A stretch of 22,146 nucleotides of DNA, from the NCBI GenBank assembly GCA_016302655.1, contig JAEDNF010000002.1, forward strand, positions 1 to 22,146, in the 5' to 3' direction. The notes under the pieces are model-generated. The model saw nothing but the letters and a program-made list of their open reading frames with translations. It made no database searches and was not told the origin of the DNA. Below, one piece after another: positions 1 through 7,664 of this stretch; position 1 is the stretch's first letter; each line of letters opens with the position of its first letter. Origin of the DNA: Oscillospiraceae bacterium (GTDB lineage: Bacteria > Bacillota > Clostridia > Oscillospirales > Ruminococcaceae). Position numbers and translations under genes: made by a program.

Positions 1-1
1 C

Positions 2-88
2 GGATACACGCTTTTTGAAAAGCAGGATATCCCCGAGGATACTTCAACTACCACACCGGCGGCAACCACACCACCGGCAAGCACATAA
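2..88 (+). CDS. C-terminal end of an unidentified protein (partial)
   Basis: An open frame enters from the left edge and ends at TAA 86-88, giving 28 residues. It begins GYTLFEKQDIPEDT and continues into a Thr/Pro/Ala-rich tail. Such tails are common at the C-terminus of secreted or membrane-associated Firmicutes proteins, but no domain is visible and the family cannot be named. A strong rho-independent terminator starts 10 bases after the stop, which supports this being a true gene end. The frame choice rests on that position and on the absence of stops over 28 codons, so it is moderately supported. Confidence 0.5.
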   Translation, partial: GYTLFEKQDIPEDTSTTTPAATTPPAST

Positions 89-97
89 TATGATATT

Positions 98-123
98 AAA
101 GCCCTCGCCAAGAGGGCTTTTTT
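98..123 (+). terminator. Rho-independent terminator of the upstream gene
   Basis: A perfect 9-bp stem, AAAGCCCTC (98-106) with GAGGGCTTT (112-120), has a 5-nt loop and runs into a T tract to 123. It sits directly after the stop codon at 88. Confidence 0.85.
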
Positions 124-154
124 CTGTCGATAAACCTTTTTGAAGTAAAAAATG

Positions 155-240
155 GGGTCGCAGGGGCGAAGCCCCCGACAGGGATGAGGGGCGGTAGCCC
201 CCACTATTCAGCCCCTTCCCGAGGGGAAGGGGTTTGGGGA
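155..240. repeat. GC-rich intergenic repeat made of three hairpins
   Basis: Three short stem-loops follow one another: GGGGC-GAA-GCCCC at 163-175, GGGGC-GGTA-GCCCC at 188-201, and a perfect 9-bp stem CCCCTTCCC / GGGAAGGGG at 212-220 and 224-232 with a GAG loop. The block is markedly more GC-rich than its flanks. It lies between two similar terminator hairpins. From memory, blocks like this are scattered between genes in Ruminococcaceae genomes and give spurious ORFs. That it is dispersed in this genome is inference, because the window holds only one full copy. Confidence 0.6.
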
Positions 241-292
241 TGGGGATAGAGAATTTTCTCAATTTCTTAAAAAAGTCTTTTTCTACAGTCTG

Positions 293-323
293 AAGCCCTC
301 ATTGCGAGGGCTTTTCCTTTTTC
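293..323 (+). terminator. Second terminator-like hairpin, near-copy of the first
   Basis: The stem AAGCCCTC (293-300) pairs perfectly with GAGGGCTT (306-313) around a 5-nt ATTGC loop and is followed by TT, CC and a further T run. Its stem is almost identical to the terminator at 98-123, so the pair brackets the GC-rich repeat block. It would shield pheST from upstream transcription. Confidence 0.65.
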
Positions 324-380
324 CCCTTGCTCAAAAATATGAAAATAACACGAAAATTATCCAAATCTCTTGTTCGGCAC

Positions 381-409
381 TTGCAAAAGCAGCCGGATTC
401 TGTTATAAT
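381..409 (+). promoter_or_regulatory. Sigma-A-type promoter of pheS-pheT
   Basis: TTGCAA (381-386) and TATAAT (404-409) are separated by 17 bases, and a TG at 401-402 makes an extended -10. Transcription would start near 416, leaving a leader of about 180 nt before pheS. This is the only good promoter between the second terminator and pheS. Confidence 0.8.
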
Positions 410-415
410 GTCTAT

Positions 416-597
416 CGTGTAGGTATAGGCTTTTATACTATTTTCCATAAAAAGCCATATTTTATAAAAAATTAACTTGTGCGAAGAGCGTCTTTGCAAG
501 AAAGGTCGTGTTATCAGTGGGACTTATCGGTTCCATCGTCTTTGCCTGACGGCAATGCTTATTGACATGATAAACTAAGATAAGGAAAGACTAAGGT
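416..597 (+). promoter_or_regulatory. Untranslated leader of pheS-pheT, structured but without a T-box
   Basis: This leader of about 180 nt holds a CTTG/AAGA...TCTT/CAAG hairpin at 476-500 and a TTGCC-TGAC-GGCAA hairpin at 542-555. The TTATCA at 511-516 is complementary to TGATAA at 568-573, and CTTATC at 523-528 to GATAAG at 579-584. The T-box signature (AGGGTGGNACCGCG) expected of many clostridial aminoacyl-tRNA synthetase leaders is absent, and no hairpin is followed by a T run. A GTG-started 28-codon frame at 479 lacks a ribosome site and Phe-codon enrichment. Regulation is therefore unclear. The leader ends with AAGGA (582-586) serving the pheS ATG. Confidence 0.4.
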
Positions 598-1620
598 ATG
601 AAAGAACAGTTACAGAATATAAAAGAACAGGCTCTTAATGCTATCGGCGAATGTGCCGATGTAAAACAGCTTGATGAGCTGAGAGTAAAATATTTAGGCA
701 AAAAGGGCGAGCTTACCGCAATTCTTAAAAGCATGGGTAAGCTGTCGGCAGAAGAAAGACCTGTTATGGGACAGCTTGCAAACGATGTAAGACAGTCGCT
801 TGAGAGCGCTGTTGCCGACAAGCAAAAACAGCTTAAAGCGGCTCTTATGGAGAAGAAGCTGAAAGAAGAGACAATAGATGTCACCATGCCCGGCAAACAG
901 CAGGCTATGGGAGTTCGTCATCCGCTGAACATTGTGCTTGACGAGCTTAAGGAGATATTCAGAGGAATGGGCTATACCGTTGTTGACGGCCCCGAGGTTG
1001 AGCAGACAAAGTATGTATTCGATATGCTCTTAACAGAAGAAGGACACCCTGCAAGAGACGAGCAGGACACCTTCTACATTACCGATGATATCCTTCTGCG
1101 TACACAGACCTCTTCGGTACAGATACGCACTATGCTTAAGAATAAGCCCCCTATCGCTATCATCAGCCCCGGCAGAGTATACCGCCCCGACGCTGTAGAC
1201 GGCACACATTCGCCTATATTCCACCAGTGCGAAGGACTTGTAATAGACAAGAACATAACCTTCGGCGACCTCAAGGGCACTCTTGAAACATTCGCAAAGA
1301 GACTTTACGGCGAGGATGTAAAGCTTCGTTTCCGTCCCCACCACTTCCCGTACACAGAGCCGTCTGCAGAGGTTGACCTGCAGTGCTTCAAGTGCGGAGG
1401 AAAAGGCTGTCCGCTTTGCAAGGGCGAAGGCTGGATAGAGATGCTCGGCTCCGGCGTAGTTCATCCGCAGGTACTTCTTAACTGCGGCATAGATCCCGAA
1501 GAATACAGCGGTTTTGCTTTCGGTATAGGACTTGAGCGTATCGCAATGATGAGATACAACATTGACGATATGCGCCTGCTGTACGAGAACGATCAGCGTT
1601 TCCTCGCACAGTTCAGATAA
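598..1620 (+). CDS. pheS: Phenylalanyl-tRNA synthetase alpha subunit
   Basis: Cytoplasmic class II aminoacyl-tRNA synthetase subunit that, as an alpha2-beta2 enzyme with PheT, attaches phenylalanine to tRNA-Phe using ATP. The 340-residue length is normal for the family. Residues 1-90 form the helical coiled-coil arm that contacts tRNA. The catalytic core follows, with GHPARDEQDTFYI (149-161), RTQTSSVQIRTM (168-179), FHQCEGLVID (208-217), RFRPHHFPYTEPS (244-256) and the class II motif 3 GFAFGIGLERIAMM (305-318). The four-Cys insert CFKCGGKGCPLCKGEGW (263-279) is typical of Firmicutes PheS. The ATG at 598 follows AAGGA (582-586). It is first in an operon with pheT, 42 bases downstream. The assignment is secure. 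Confidence 0.98.
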   Translation: MKEQLQNIKEQALNAIGECADVKQLDELRVKYLGKKGELTAILKSMGKLSAEERPVMGQLANDVRQSLESAVADKQKQLKAALMEKKLKEETIDVTMPGKQQAMGVRHPLNIVLDELKEIFRGMGYTVVDGPEVEQTKYVFDMLLTEEGHPARDEQDTFYITDDILLRTQTSSVQIRTMLKNKPPIAIISPGRVYRPDAVDGTHSPIFHQCEGLVIDKNITFGDLKGTLETFAKRLYGEDVKLRFRPHHFPYTEPSAEVDLQCFKCGGKGCPLCKGEGWIEMLGSGVVHPQVLLNCGIDPEEYSGFAFGIGLERIAMMRYNIDDMRLLYENDQRFLAQFR

Positions 1621-1662
1621 CAGACATAACCGAAAAACAAAATCGTAAAAGGAGATATAAAA

Positions 1663-4050
1663 GTGGATTTATCAATGAGATGGCTTAACGACTATGTTAA
1701 AGCCGATATGCCTATAAAAGAATTTGCAGCGGATATGACGATGAGCGGCTCTAAAGTCGAGACTTATCACAAGATGTCCGATCCTATAACAAATGTAGTA
1801 GTAGCAAAGGTGCTGAAGTTAGAGCGTCACCCCGACAGTGACAAGCTGTGGATATGCCAGCTTGACGCAGGCAGAGAAGAGCCTGTACAGATAGTAACGG
1901 CGGCGCAGAACCTGTTTGAAGGAGCTATCGTTCCCGCTTGTATGCACAACAGCGTTATCGCTGACGGAACAAAGATAACAAAGGGCAAGTTAAGAGGCGT
2001 TGCAAGCAACGGTATGATGTGCTCTTATGCAGAGCTCGGTCTTACAAAGGACGACTTTGACTATCCCGTTGCCGATGACGGAATACTTATCCTCAATAAC
2101 GATCCCGATGTTGACAGCTTTGCTATGGGTATGGATATCTGTGAGGCTTTGCAGATCGACGACAATATAGTAGAGTTTGAGATAACCAACAACCGCCCCG
2201 ACTGCCTGTCCGTTCTGGGTCTTGCACAGGAGGCAAGTGCAACCTTCGATATCCCGATGAATTATACCGAGCCCACCTTCAAGGGCGTTGACGGCGATAT
2301 CACAAAGGAGATAAGCGTAAGCGTAGAAAACACAAAGCTCTGCTCAAGATATATGGCAGGCCTTGTAAAGAATGTAAAGATAGGCCCCTCTCCCAAGTGG
2401 ATGGCAAGACGCCTCAGAGCAAGCGGTGTAAGACCTATCAACAACCTTGTCGATATAACCAACTTCGTAATGCTTGAGTACGGTCATCCTATGCACGCAT
2501 TCGACTTAAGATATGTTGAAGATAACAAGATAGTAGTAAGAAATGCAAAAGAGGGCGAAACCTTAAAGCTCCTTGACGAAATGGCAGAGCCTGTAAAGCT
2601 TACTCCCGAAATGCTGATTATAGCAGACGGAAAGAAGCCTATCGCCATTGCCGGCGTAATGGGCGGCGAGCACAGCGGCATTATGGATGATACCACTACG
2701 GTAGTATTTGAGGCGGCTTGCTTTGACGGCGTATCGGTAAGACGCACCGCAAGAAAGATAGGCGAGCGTACAGAAGCAAGCTCACGCTTTGAAAAGGGAC
2801 TTAATCCCGTAAACGCAGAAAAGGCTCTTAAGAGAGCTTTACAGCTTATAGAAATGCTCGGCTGCGGCGAGGTGGTAAACACTATCATCGATGTAAACCA
2901 CAGCGAGTATGTTCCCGAAAGATTAAAGCATGACTACAAGTGGGTAAACGAGCACTTAGGCTCGGATATCAGCGAGGACGAGCAGATAGCTATACTGAAA
3001 AAGCTCGGCTTCGGATATGAGAACGGCGAGATAATCGTTCCTCCTACCCGTATAGATATGCACCGTGCCTGCGATGTAGCGGAGGAGATCGCCCGTATTT
3101 ACGGCTACAACAGGATTCCCTCAACCGTTCCCAAGCTCTCTTCGCAGGGTAAGAGAACAAAGGAGCAGATATTTGAAGATAAGGTTATTTCTCTTGCGCT
3201 GTCGCTCGGCTTCTATGAGGTTATGACCTACAGCTTCATTTCGCCTAAGGACTATGAACTGCTCAGAATGGATGAAGAATCAAGAAAGAGCGTTGTGTTA
3301 AGAAGACCTCTGGGCGAGGATACCAGCGTAATGCGTACAACTGCGCTGACATCCATGATGGAAGTTGTAAGAAGAAACTGGAGCAACAGAAATCTTTCGG
3401 GCAGATTCTTCGAGATCGCAAGAGAGTATTTCCCCACAGGCGAAAATGAGCTTCCCGTTGAAAGAGATGTGCTGTGCTATGCTGTCTACGGGGCAGGCGA
3501 AGACTTCTTCACGGCAAAGGGCGTTGCCGAAGAGATAATGGCAAAGCTCGGCGTAAAGAACGCCGTTTATACCGCCGAAAAGGAGAACCCCACCTACCAC
3601 CCCGGCAGATGCGCTAAGGTTACGGTAAACGGCGAGCTTATCGGCTATGTAGGACAGCTTCATCCCGAGGCTGCGGCAAACTTCGGCGTTAATGCGGAAG
3701 TATACTGTGCAACGCTTAGCATGGAGGCAATGTTCAGGAATGCCGACGGCGATGTCAAGTACACCGCACTTCCCAAATTCCCCTCAACATACAGAGATTT
3801 AAGCCTTGTCTGCAAGGAGGATATGCCGAGCGGAGACATCGTTGCGGTAATTGAAAAGACGGCAAAGCATCTTGAGGCGGTAAGCCTGTTTGATATGTAC
3901 AAGGGCGAGCAGGTCCCCGAAGGAATGAAGAGTCTTTCTTATAAGCTGACGCTCAGAAAGAAAGACGCTACGCTGACCGACGATGAGGCGGATGCTGTAG
4001 TAGCAAAGGTGCTTAAGGCGCTTGAGGCTATCGGAGTAACGCTTAGATAA
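1663..4050 (+). CDS. pheT: Phenylalanyl-tRNA synthetase beta subunit
   Basis: Large beta subunit of PheRS, which carries the tRNA-binding and editing functions. At 795 residues it has the full bacterial architecture. There is an EMAP-type tRNA-binding domain near 40-150 (VVVAKVLKLERHPDSDKLW), the B3/B4 editing region near 215-390 with RPINNLVDITNFVMLEYGHP, and a B5 domain near 400-470. A catalytic-like core follows with RIYGYNRIPSTVP, and the FDX-ACB anticodon-binding domain runs from about 700 to the C-terminus (FPSTYRDLSLVCKEDMPSGD). Translation starts at GTG 1663, 8 bases after AAAGGAG; no better in-frame start exists. It is co-transcribed with pheS. No truncation or frameshift is seen. 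Confidence 0.98.
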   Translation: MDLSMRWLNDYVKADMPIKEFAADMTMSGSKVETYHKMSDPITNVVVAKVLKLERHPDSDKLWICQLDAGREEPVQIVTAAQNLFEGAIVPACMHNSVIADGTKITKGKLRGVASNGMMCSYAELGLTKDDFDYPVADDGILILNNDPDVDSFAMGMDICEALQIDDNIVEFEITNNRPDCLSVLGLAQEASATFDIPMNYTEPTFKGVDGDITKEISVSVENTKLCSRYMAGLVKNVKIGPSPKWMARRLRASGVRPINNLVDITNFVMLEYGHPMHAFDLRYVEDNKIVVRNAKEGETLKLLDEMAEPVKLTPEMLIIADGKKPIAIAGVMGGEHSGIMDDTTTVVFEAACFDGVSVRRTARKIGERTEASSRFEKGLNPVNAEKALKRALQLIEMLGCGEVVNTIIDVNHSEYVPERLKHDYKWVNEHLGSDISEDEQIAILKKLGFGYENGEIIVPPTRIDMHRACDVAEEIARIYGYNRIPSTVPKLSSQGKRTKEQIFEDKVISLALSLGFYEVMTYSFISPKDYELLRMDEESRKSVVLRRPLGEDTSVMRTTALTSMMEVVRRNWSNRNLSGRFFEIAREYFPTGENELPVERDVLCYAVYGAGEDFFTAKGVAEEIMAKLGVKNAVYTAEKENPTYHPGRCAKVTVNGELIGYVGQLHPEAAANFGVNAEVYCATLSMEAMFRNADGDVKYTALPKFPSTYRDLSLVCKEDMPSGDIVAVIEKTAKHLEAVSLFDMYKGEQVPEGMKSLSYKLTLRKKDATLTDDEADAVVAKVLKALEAIGVTLR

Positions 4051-4062
4051 ATAAGTTTATTC

Positions 4063-4075
4063 GGGGCACAGCCCC
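4063..4075 (+). other. Small intercistronic hairpin GGGGC-ACA-GCCCC
   Basis: A 5-bp all-GC stem with a 3-nt loop lies 12 bases after the pheT stop and just before the ribosome site of the next gene. No T run follows, so it is not a terminator. It matches the stem type in the repeat block at 163-201 and may affect mRNA stability or be a remnant of that repeat. Confidence 0.4.
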
Positions 4076-4095
4076 TATGATAAGGAGAAAAGCCA

Positions 4096-5313
4096 ATGAA
4101 TCATTTTAAAAAGATAACAGCCGCTATATGCGCTGTTGCTGTTGCAGTAAGCATTGCGGGCTGTGCCGATGTTTCCACCATAGGAAGTATCGACAACAAG
4201 ACGATAAATGCCGGAATCTATCTTCTGTACGAGCAGAGTGCAATAAGCGAGGCTCAGGAGAAGATCGACTCAACGCTTGAGGTTGCTTCCGACTCCGAGA
4301 CGGGAAGCACCGCTACAGACTATTTCACCAAGTCCATTGACGGCAAGTCATATTCACAGTATGTGCAGGATCGCACACTTGAGCTTGTTAAACAGCATGT
4401 TGCTATAGAAAACAAGTTCAACGAGCTGGGACTTACGCTGACCGATGAAGAAAAAGACGAGGTTACTTCTTCAGCTAAGGATCTGTGGCAGAGCGAGATA
4501 CTCTATTACGGCTACTACAGCACAGGCGTGACATACGGCGAAAGCTATGAAGACGCAGGCATCAGCAGAAAGTCTTACGAAGCGGTTCAGCTCAACAAAA
4601 AGATGAGCAACAAGGTATTTGACGCATATTATGAAGAAAACGGCATATCCGCAACAGACGAGCAGGATATAGCTACTTATTTCTATGATAATTACGGCAG
4701 ATTCCAGATAATACAGGTAGCGCTCACAGAGGGCAACGGTGACGATATTACCACCGATGAAGGCAAAAAGGCTAAAAAAGAGCAGGCACAGGGCTATGTT
4801 GACAGACTTGTTGCCGGAGAAGATTACGAAACCATCTATCATGAGTACGAAGCTCAGGTAGAAAAGGAAAAAGCTGAAGCTGAGGCAGAAAGCAACGCTT
4901 CCGCTTCATCTAAAGATACTGCATCCGACACTTCTTCCGATACTTCAACAGATTCTTCGACCGACAGCACAACAACAAGTGACGACGACCACGAAGATGA
5001 AGAAGAGCACGATCACGAATTTTTGCTCAGCAAGTCGGATACATCGCCAAGCGAGGAGTTTATCAAGTGGATATTTGAGCTTGGCAACGACAAGGGCGGA
5101 GTATATGAGGACGAATCCGTATACTATGCGGTAGTTCGCCGTGATATCAAGGAGCGTGAGGACTGGCTTCTCGAAAACCGCAGCAACATACTTCATCTTA
5201 TGAAGGATGAGGATTATGAAGCTATGCTTAATGAGACGGCAAAGGATTATGCTCTCGATCTCAACAACGACGCACTTAACAGATACAAGCCCGAGAACTT
5301 AAAGGGTATATAA
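4096..5313 (+). CDS. PrsA/SurA-like lipoprotein (putative extracytoplasmic foldase)
   Basis: An exported lipoprotein of 405 residues. It has a basic N-terminus, a hydrophobic stretch and the lipobox IAGC with lipidated Cys23. The helical region 30-250 resembles the SurA/PrsA N-terminal chaperone domain, and RFQIIQVALTE (202-212) and YEDESVYYAVVRRD (337-350) sit where the first and last strands of a parvulin-type prolyl isomerase domain would be. Between them a Ser/Thr/Asp linker (about 265-295) leads into an Asp/Glu/His-rich run (296-308), so the isomerase domain is reduced or interrupted and activity is doubtful. The ATG at 4096 follows AAGGAGA by 7 bases. It lies 45 bases after pheT with no terminator between, suggesting read-through from pheST. 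A strong terminator follows. The lipoprotein call is firm; the foldase call is moderate. Confidence 0.65.
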   Translation: MNHFKKITAAICAVAVAVSIAGCADVSTIGSIDNKTINAGIYLLYEQSAISEAQEKIDSTLEVASDSETGSTATDYFTKSIDGKSYSQYVQDRTLELVKQHVAIENKFNELGLTLTDEEKDEVTSSAKDLWQSEILYYGYYSTGVTYGESYEDAGISRKSYEAVQLNKKMSNKVFDAYYEENGISATDEQDIATYFYDNYGRFQIIQVALTEGNGDDITTDEGKKAKKEQAQGYVDRLVAGEDYETIYHEYEAQVEKEKAEAEAESNASASSKDTASDTSSDTSTDSSTDSTTTSDDDHEDEEEHDHEFLLSKSDTSPSEEFIKWIFELGNDKGGVYEDESVYYAVVRRDIKEREDWLLENRSNILHLMKDEDYEAMLNETAKDYALDLNNDALNRYKPENLKGI

Positions 5314-5337
5314 TTTAACCATAATCGAAAAATATTC

Positions 5338-5368
5338 TGCGGTCAGAGTAAAATCTGACCGCATTTTT
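5338..5368 (+). terminator. Rho-independent terminator after the lipoprotein gene
   Basis: A perfect 10-bp stem, TGCGGTCAGA (5338-5347) with TCTGACCGCA (5354-5363), has a GTAAAA loop and is followed by five Ts. It closes the pheST-lipoprotein unit only 26 bases before the ABC-F start, so the ABC-F gene needs read-through or a promoter I cannot see. Confidence 0.92.
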
Positions 5369-5394
5369 CGGGAATAAAGAAAGGAGGCGATACT

Positions 5395-7308
5395 GTGATA
5401 GTATTGTCCGGAAGCTCTTTGTCGGTATCATTCGGCGGTGAAACGCTGTTTCACGATGTCAGCTTCAGACTTGACGAAAACGGCAGAGCAGGCCTTGTCG
5501 GCGTGAACGGATGCGGCAAGACAACTCTTATGCATATAATAAGCGGCAAACTTGAGCCGGAAAGCGGCAGTATAAACAAGGCGGCGGGAGTAAGGCTCGG
5601 CTGTATGGAGCAGTATGTCATCCGTGACGACAGCGTAACGCTGTATGATGAGGTTCTGGAGATATTCAGACCGCTTATCGATATGGAAAACGAGCTTGCA
5701 GATATAACGGTCGCTATTGATACGGGCGACCACAGCGAGCAGACTCTTGCGAGGCAGATGCAGCTGAGAGAGGCGTTTGAAAGAGACGGCGGCCTTACCT
5801 ATAAAGCGAGAACAGCGTCGGCACTGACGGGACTCGGCTTTTCGCAAGATTCTTTCACAAAACCTGTAAGTATACTCAGCGGCGGACAGAAGAGCAAGGC
5901 TCAGCTTGCAAAGCTTCTGCTGTCGGGCTGTGAAATACTTCTGCTCGATGAGCCTACAAACCACCTTGATATAACAGCGTGCGAGTGGCTGGAAAAATTC
6001 CTTACCGAATACAAAGGTGCCTATATAGTTATCTCTCACGACAGATATTTCCTTGATAAAGTTACCGATACGACTTTTGAAATGGTAAATAAAACGCTGA
6101 GAGAATATAAAGGCAATTATACTCGCCACCTTGAGCTGAAAGAAGAAGAGAGAGAAGCCAGACAGCGTGTATATGACCGCACCGTAAAGGAAATAAAGCG
6201 TATCGAAGGAATAGTCGAACAGCAAAAACGCTGGGGACAGGAGCATAACTTCATTACGGCGGCTTCAAAGCAAAAGCAGGCGGACAGGCTGAAAGAAACG
6301 CTGGATAAGCCGGAAGATCAGCCGGAGGCAATAAAGTTTACCTTTAAGGCGAAAGAGGGCGGAGCAAATGACGCACTCATGGCAAAGGGACTGTCAAAAT
6401 CATTCGGCGGTGCGCTGATATTTGAAAACGCAGAGCTTGATATCAAGAGAAATACCACAACATTTATACTCGGAGAGAACGGATGCGGAAAAACAACACT
6501 CCTGAAGATACTTACGGGGCAGTATGAAGCTGATAGCGGAGAGTATAAAATAGGAAATAGTATACAGTTAGGATATTACGACCAGGCGCAGACAGACCTT
6601 GATCCATCAAAGACGGTAATAGACGAAGTATGGGACAAGTATCCGAAAATGACGCAGACCGAAGTCAGATCGGCGCTCGCACAGTTTCTGTTCAAGGGCG
6701 ACGATGTGTTTAAGAATGTCGGAAAGCTAAGCGGCGGTGAAAAGGCAAGAGTATCGCTCCTGAAGCTGATGCTAAGCAAGGCGAATATGCTTATGCTCGA
6801 TGAGCCGACCAACCACCTTGATATCCAGTCCCGTGAGGCGCTTGAGAATGCGCTCAGCGAATACGGCGGCACGCTGATTGTCGTATCGCACGACAGATAT
6901 CTGATAAACAAGCTGGCAGACAGGATAGTGTGGCTTGATAAATCGGGAACAATGAATATAGACGGAAATTACGACAGATATATTGAACTGCGTGAAGCTA
7001 AGGAAAAGACGCAGAGCGAAGAGACAAAGCCCGTAAAGGAAAGCGGAAAGAACGATTATAAAGAGCGCAAGGAGCGTGAAAGCACACTCAGAAAGCTGAA
7101 AGGCGCTCTTGCAAGATGCGAAGCGGCAATAGAAGAAAATGAAAAGAAAACCGCCCAGCTTGCCCTGCTTTTGTCTGATCCTGAGGTTGCGTCGGACTAT
7201 GAAAAAGCAAGCGAACTTTCTGTCGAAATAGCCGCTTTAAAGGAAAAAGAAGACGAACTTACTTCACAATGGATGGAGCTTTCGGAGCAGATTGAGTCGT
7301 TTACATGA
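5395..7308 (+). CDS. ABC-F family ATPase (YdiF/Uup-like)
   Basis: A soluble protein of 637 residues with two fused ABC ATPase domains and no membrane segment, the hallmark of ABC-F proteins. These act on ribosomes in translation or antibiotic protection rather than in transport. Domain 1 has Walker A GVNGCGKT (36-43), signature LSGGQ (161-165) and Walker B ILLLDE (181-186). Domain 2 has GENGCGKT (360-367), LSGGE (445-449) and MLMLDE (465-470). The interdomain linker (about 240-310) is helical and charged, and a C-terminal coiled coil spans about 555-635, as in YdiF and Uup. The start is GTG 5395, seven bases after AAGGAGG. Length and C-terminal coil argue against a short antibiotic-resistance type, but the exact subfamily cannot be fixed by eye. 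It is probably unrelated in function to the transporter operon that follows. Confidence 0.93.
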   Translation: MIVLSGSSLSVSFGGETLFHDVSFRLDENGRAGLVGVNGCGKTTLMHIISGKLEPESGSINKAAGVRLGCMEQYVIRDDSVTLYDEVLEIFRPLIDMENELADITVAIDTGDHSEQTLARQMQLREAFERDGGLTYKARTASALTGLGFSQDSFTKPVSILSGGQKSKAQLAKLLLSGCEILLLDEPTNHLDITACEWLEKFLTEYKGAYIVISHDRYFLDKVTDTTFEMVNKTLREYKGNYTRHLELKEEEREARQRVYDRTVKEIKRIEGIVEQQKRWGQEHNFITAASKQKQADRLKETLDKPEDQPEAIKFTFKAKEGGANDALMAKGLSKSFGGALIFENAELDIKRNTTTFILGENGCGKTTLLKILTGQYEADSGEYKIGNSIQLGYYDQAQTDLDPSKTVIDEVWDKYPKMTQTEVRSALAQFLFKGDDVFKNVGKLSGGEKARVSLLKLMLSKANMLMLDEPTNHLDIQSREALENALSEYGGTLIVVSHDRYLINKLADRIVWLDKSGTMNIDGNYDRYIELREAKEKTQSEETKPVKESGKNDYKERKERESTLRKLKGALARCEAAIEENEKKTAQLALLLSDPEVASDYEKASELSVEIAALKEKEDELTSQWMELSEQIESFT

Positions 7309-7629
7309 TTTTCATATAGTTATTAAGTTATCTTTACATTATTTAGCTAAAAAAATCGCCGAAAATATTTGTGCAATTTCGACAAAATTTGTTTTAGCAA
7401 GTTAACAAGTAAACTAAATTATGTTTTTCGTTAGGTTAAGTTGGAAATCGTTTACACCCAAAATAGCACAGTTGGACAGCCAAAACTCAAGATATTGTGC
7501 CGCAAAAAAATAACTTCGGCATTTATAACAAATTTTCGCGCTAAAGTTTGTTACATTTAGCCAATCCGAGATTACTTTTGAAGATATAGCCAAAGCACAT
7601 TTCAAAATGTGAAAGTTCTTTTGTTAATC
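7309..7629. other. AT-rich intergenic region without a convincing gene
   Basis: Neither strand has an ORF with a ribosome site and plausible composition here. No clear terminator follows the ABC-F gene. Visible structures are an 11-nt palindrome ACAAAATTTGT (7382-7392), a 10-bp inverted repeat with one G-T pair at 7527-7536 and 7543-7552 (AACAAATTTT / AAAGTTTGTT), a short TGCCG...CGGCA repeat at 7498-7521, and the 16-bp palindrome listed separately. The repeated ACAAA...TTTGT theme could mark binding sites upstream of the operon promoter. Confidence 0.5.
7596..7611. promoter_or_regulatory. Perfect 16-bp palindrome upstream of the operon promoter (candidate operator)
   Basis: CACATTT-CA-AAATGTG is a perfect inverted repeat with 7-bp arms and a 2-nt centre. 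Its centre lies about 61 bases upstream of the inferred transcription start and 19 bases separate it from the -35 box. That is a typical place for a dimeric activator. No regulator gene is in the window, so the partner is unknown. Confidence 0.45.
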
Positions 7630-7658
7630 TTGACAGTACGGTGATAATTTGCTATAAT
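7630..7658 (+). promoter_or_regulatory. Consensus sigma-A promoter of the ABC operon
   Basis: A perfect TTGACA (7630-7635) and a perfect TATAAT (7653-7658) are separated by 17 bases, with a TG at 7650-7651 forming an extended -10. Transcription should start near 7665. It is the only strong promoter seen before the nine-gene unit, and it predicts high expression unless repressed or attenuated. Confidence 0.9.
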
Positions 7659-7664
7659 TACTGT

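Noticed and set aside
44..262. Minus-strand 72-residue ORF across the start of the window
   Set aside because: It is a translation of the GC-rich repeat and terminator hairpins, with no ribosome site. Such repeat-derived ORFs are usual artefacts.
299..499. Minus-strand 66-residue ORF over the pheST promoter
   Set aside because: It covers the terminator, promoter and leader, lacks a ribosome site and shows no domain.
416..597. T-box riboswitch before pheS
   Set aside because: Expected from the gene type, but the AGGGTGGNACCGCG core and a terminator/antiterminator pair are not present.
5428..6246. Long (272-residue) antisense ORF inside the ABC-F gene
   Set aside because: It is a shadow of a well-supported gene on the opposite strand: no start context and a Cys/Arg/Tyr-rich nonsense composition.
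5395..7308. ABC-F gene as part of the transporter operon
   Set aside because: A 513-base gap with its own consensus promoter separates it from the ATPases, and ABC-F proteins have no membrane partner.
7414..7605. Minus-strand ORF in the AT-rich gap
   Set aside because: It is short, has no ribosome site and no recognisable domain, and overlaps inverted repeats near the operon promoter.
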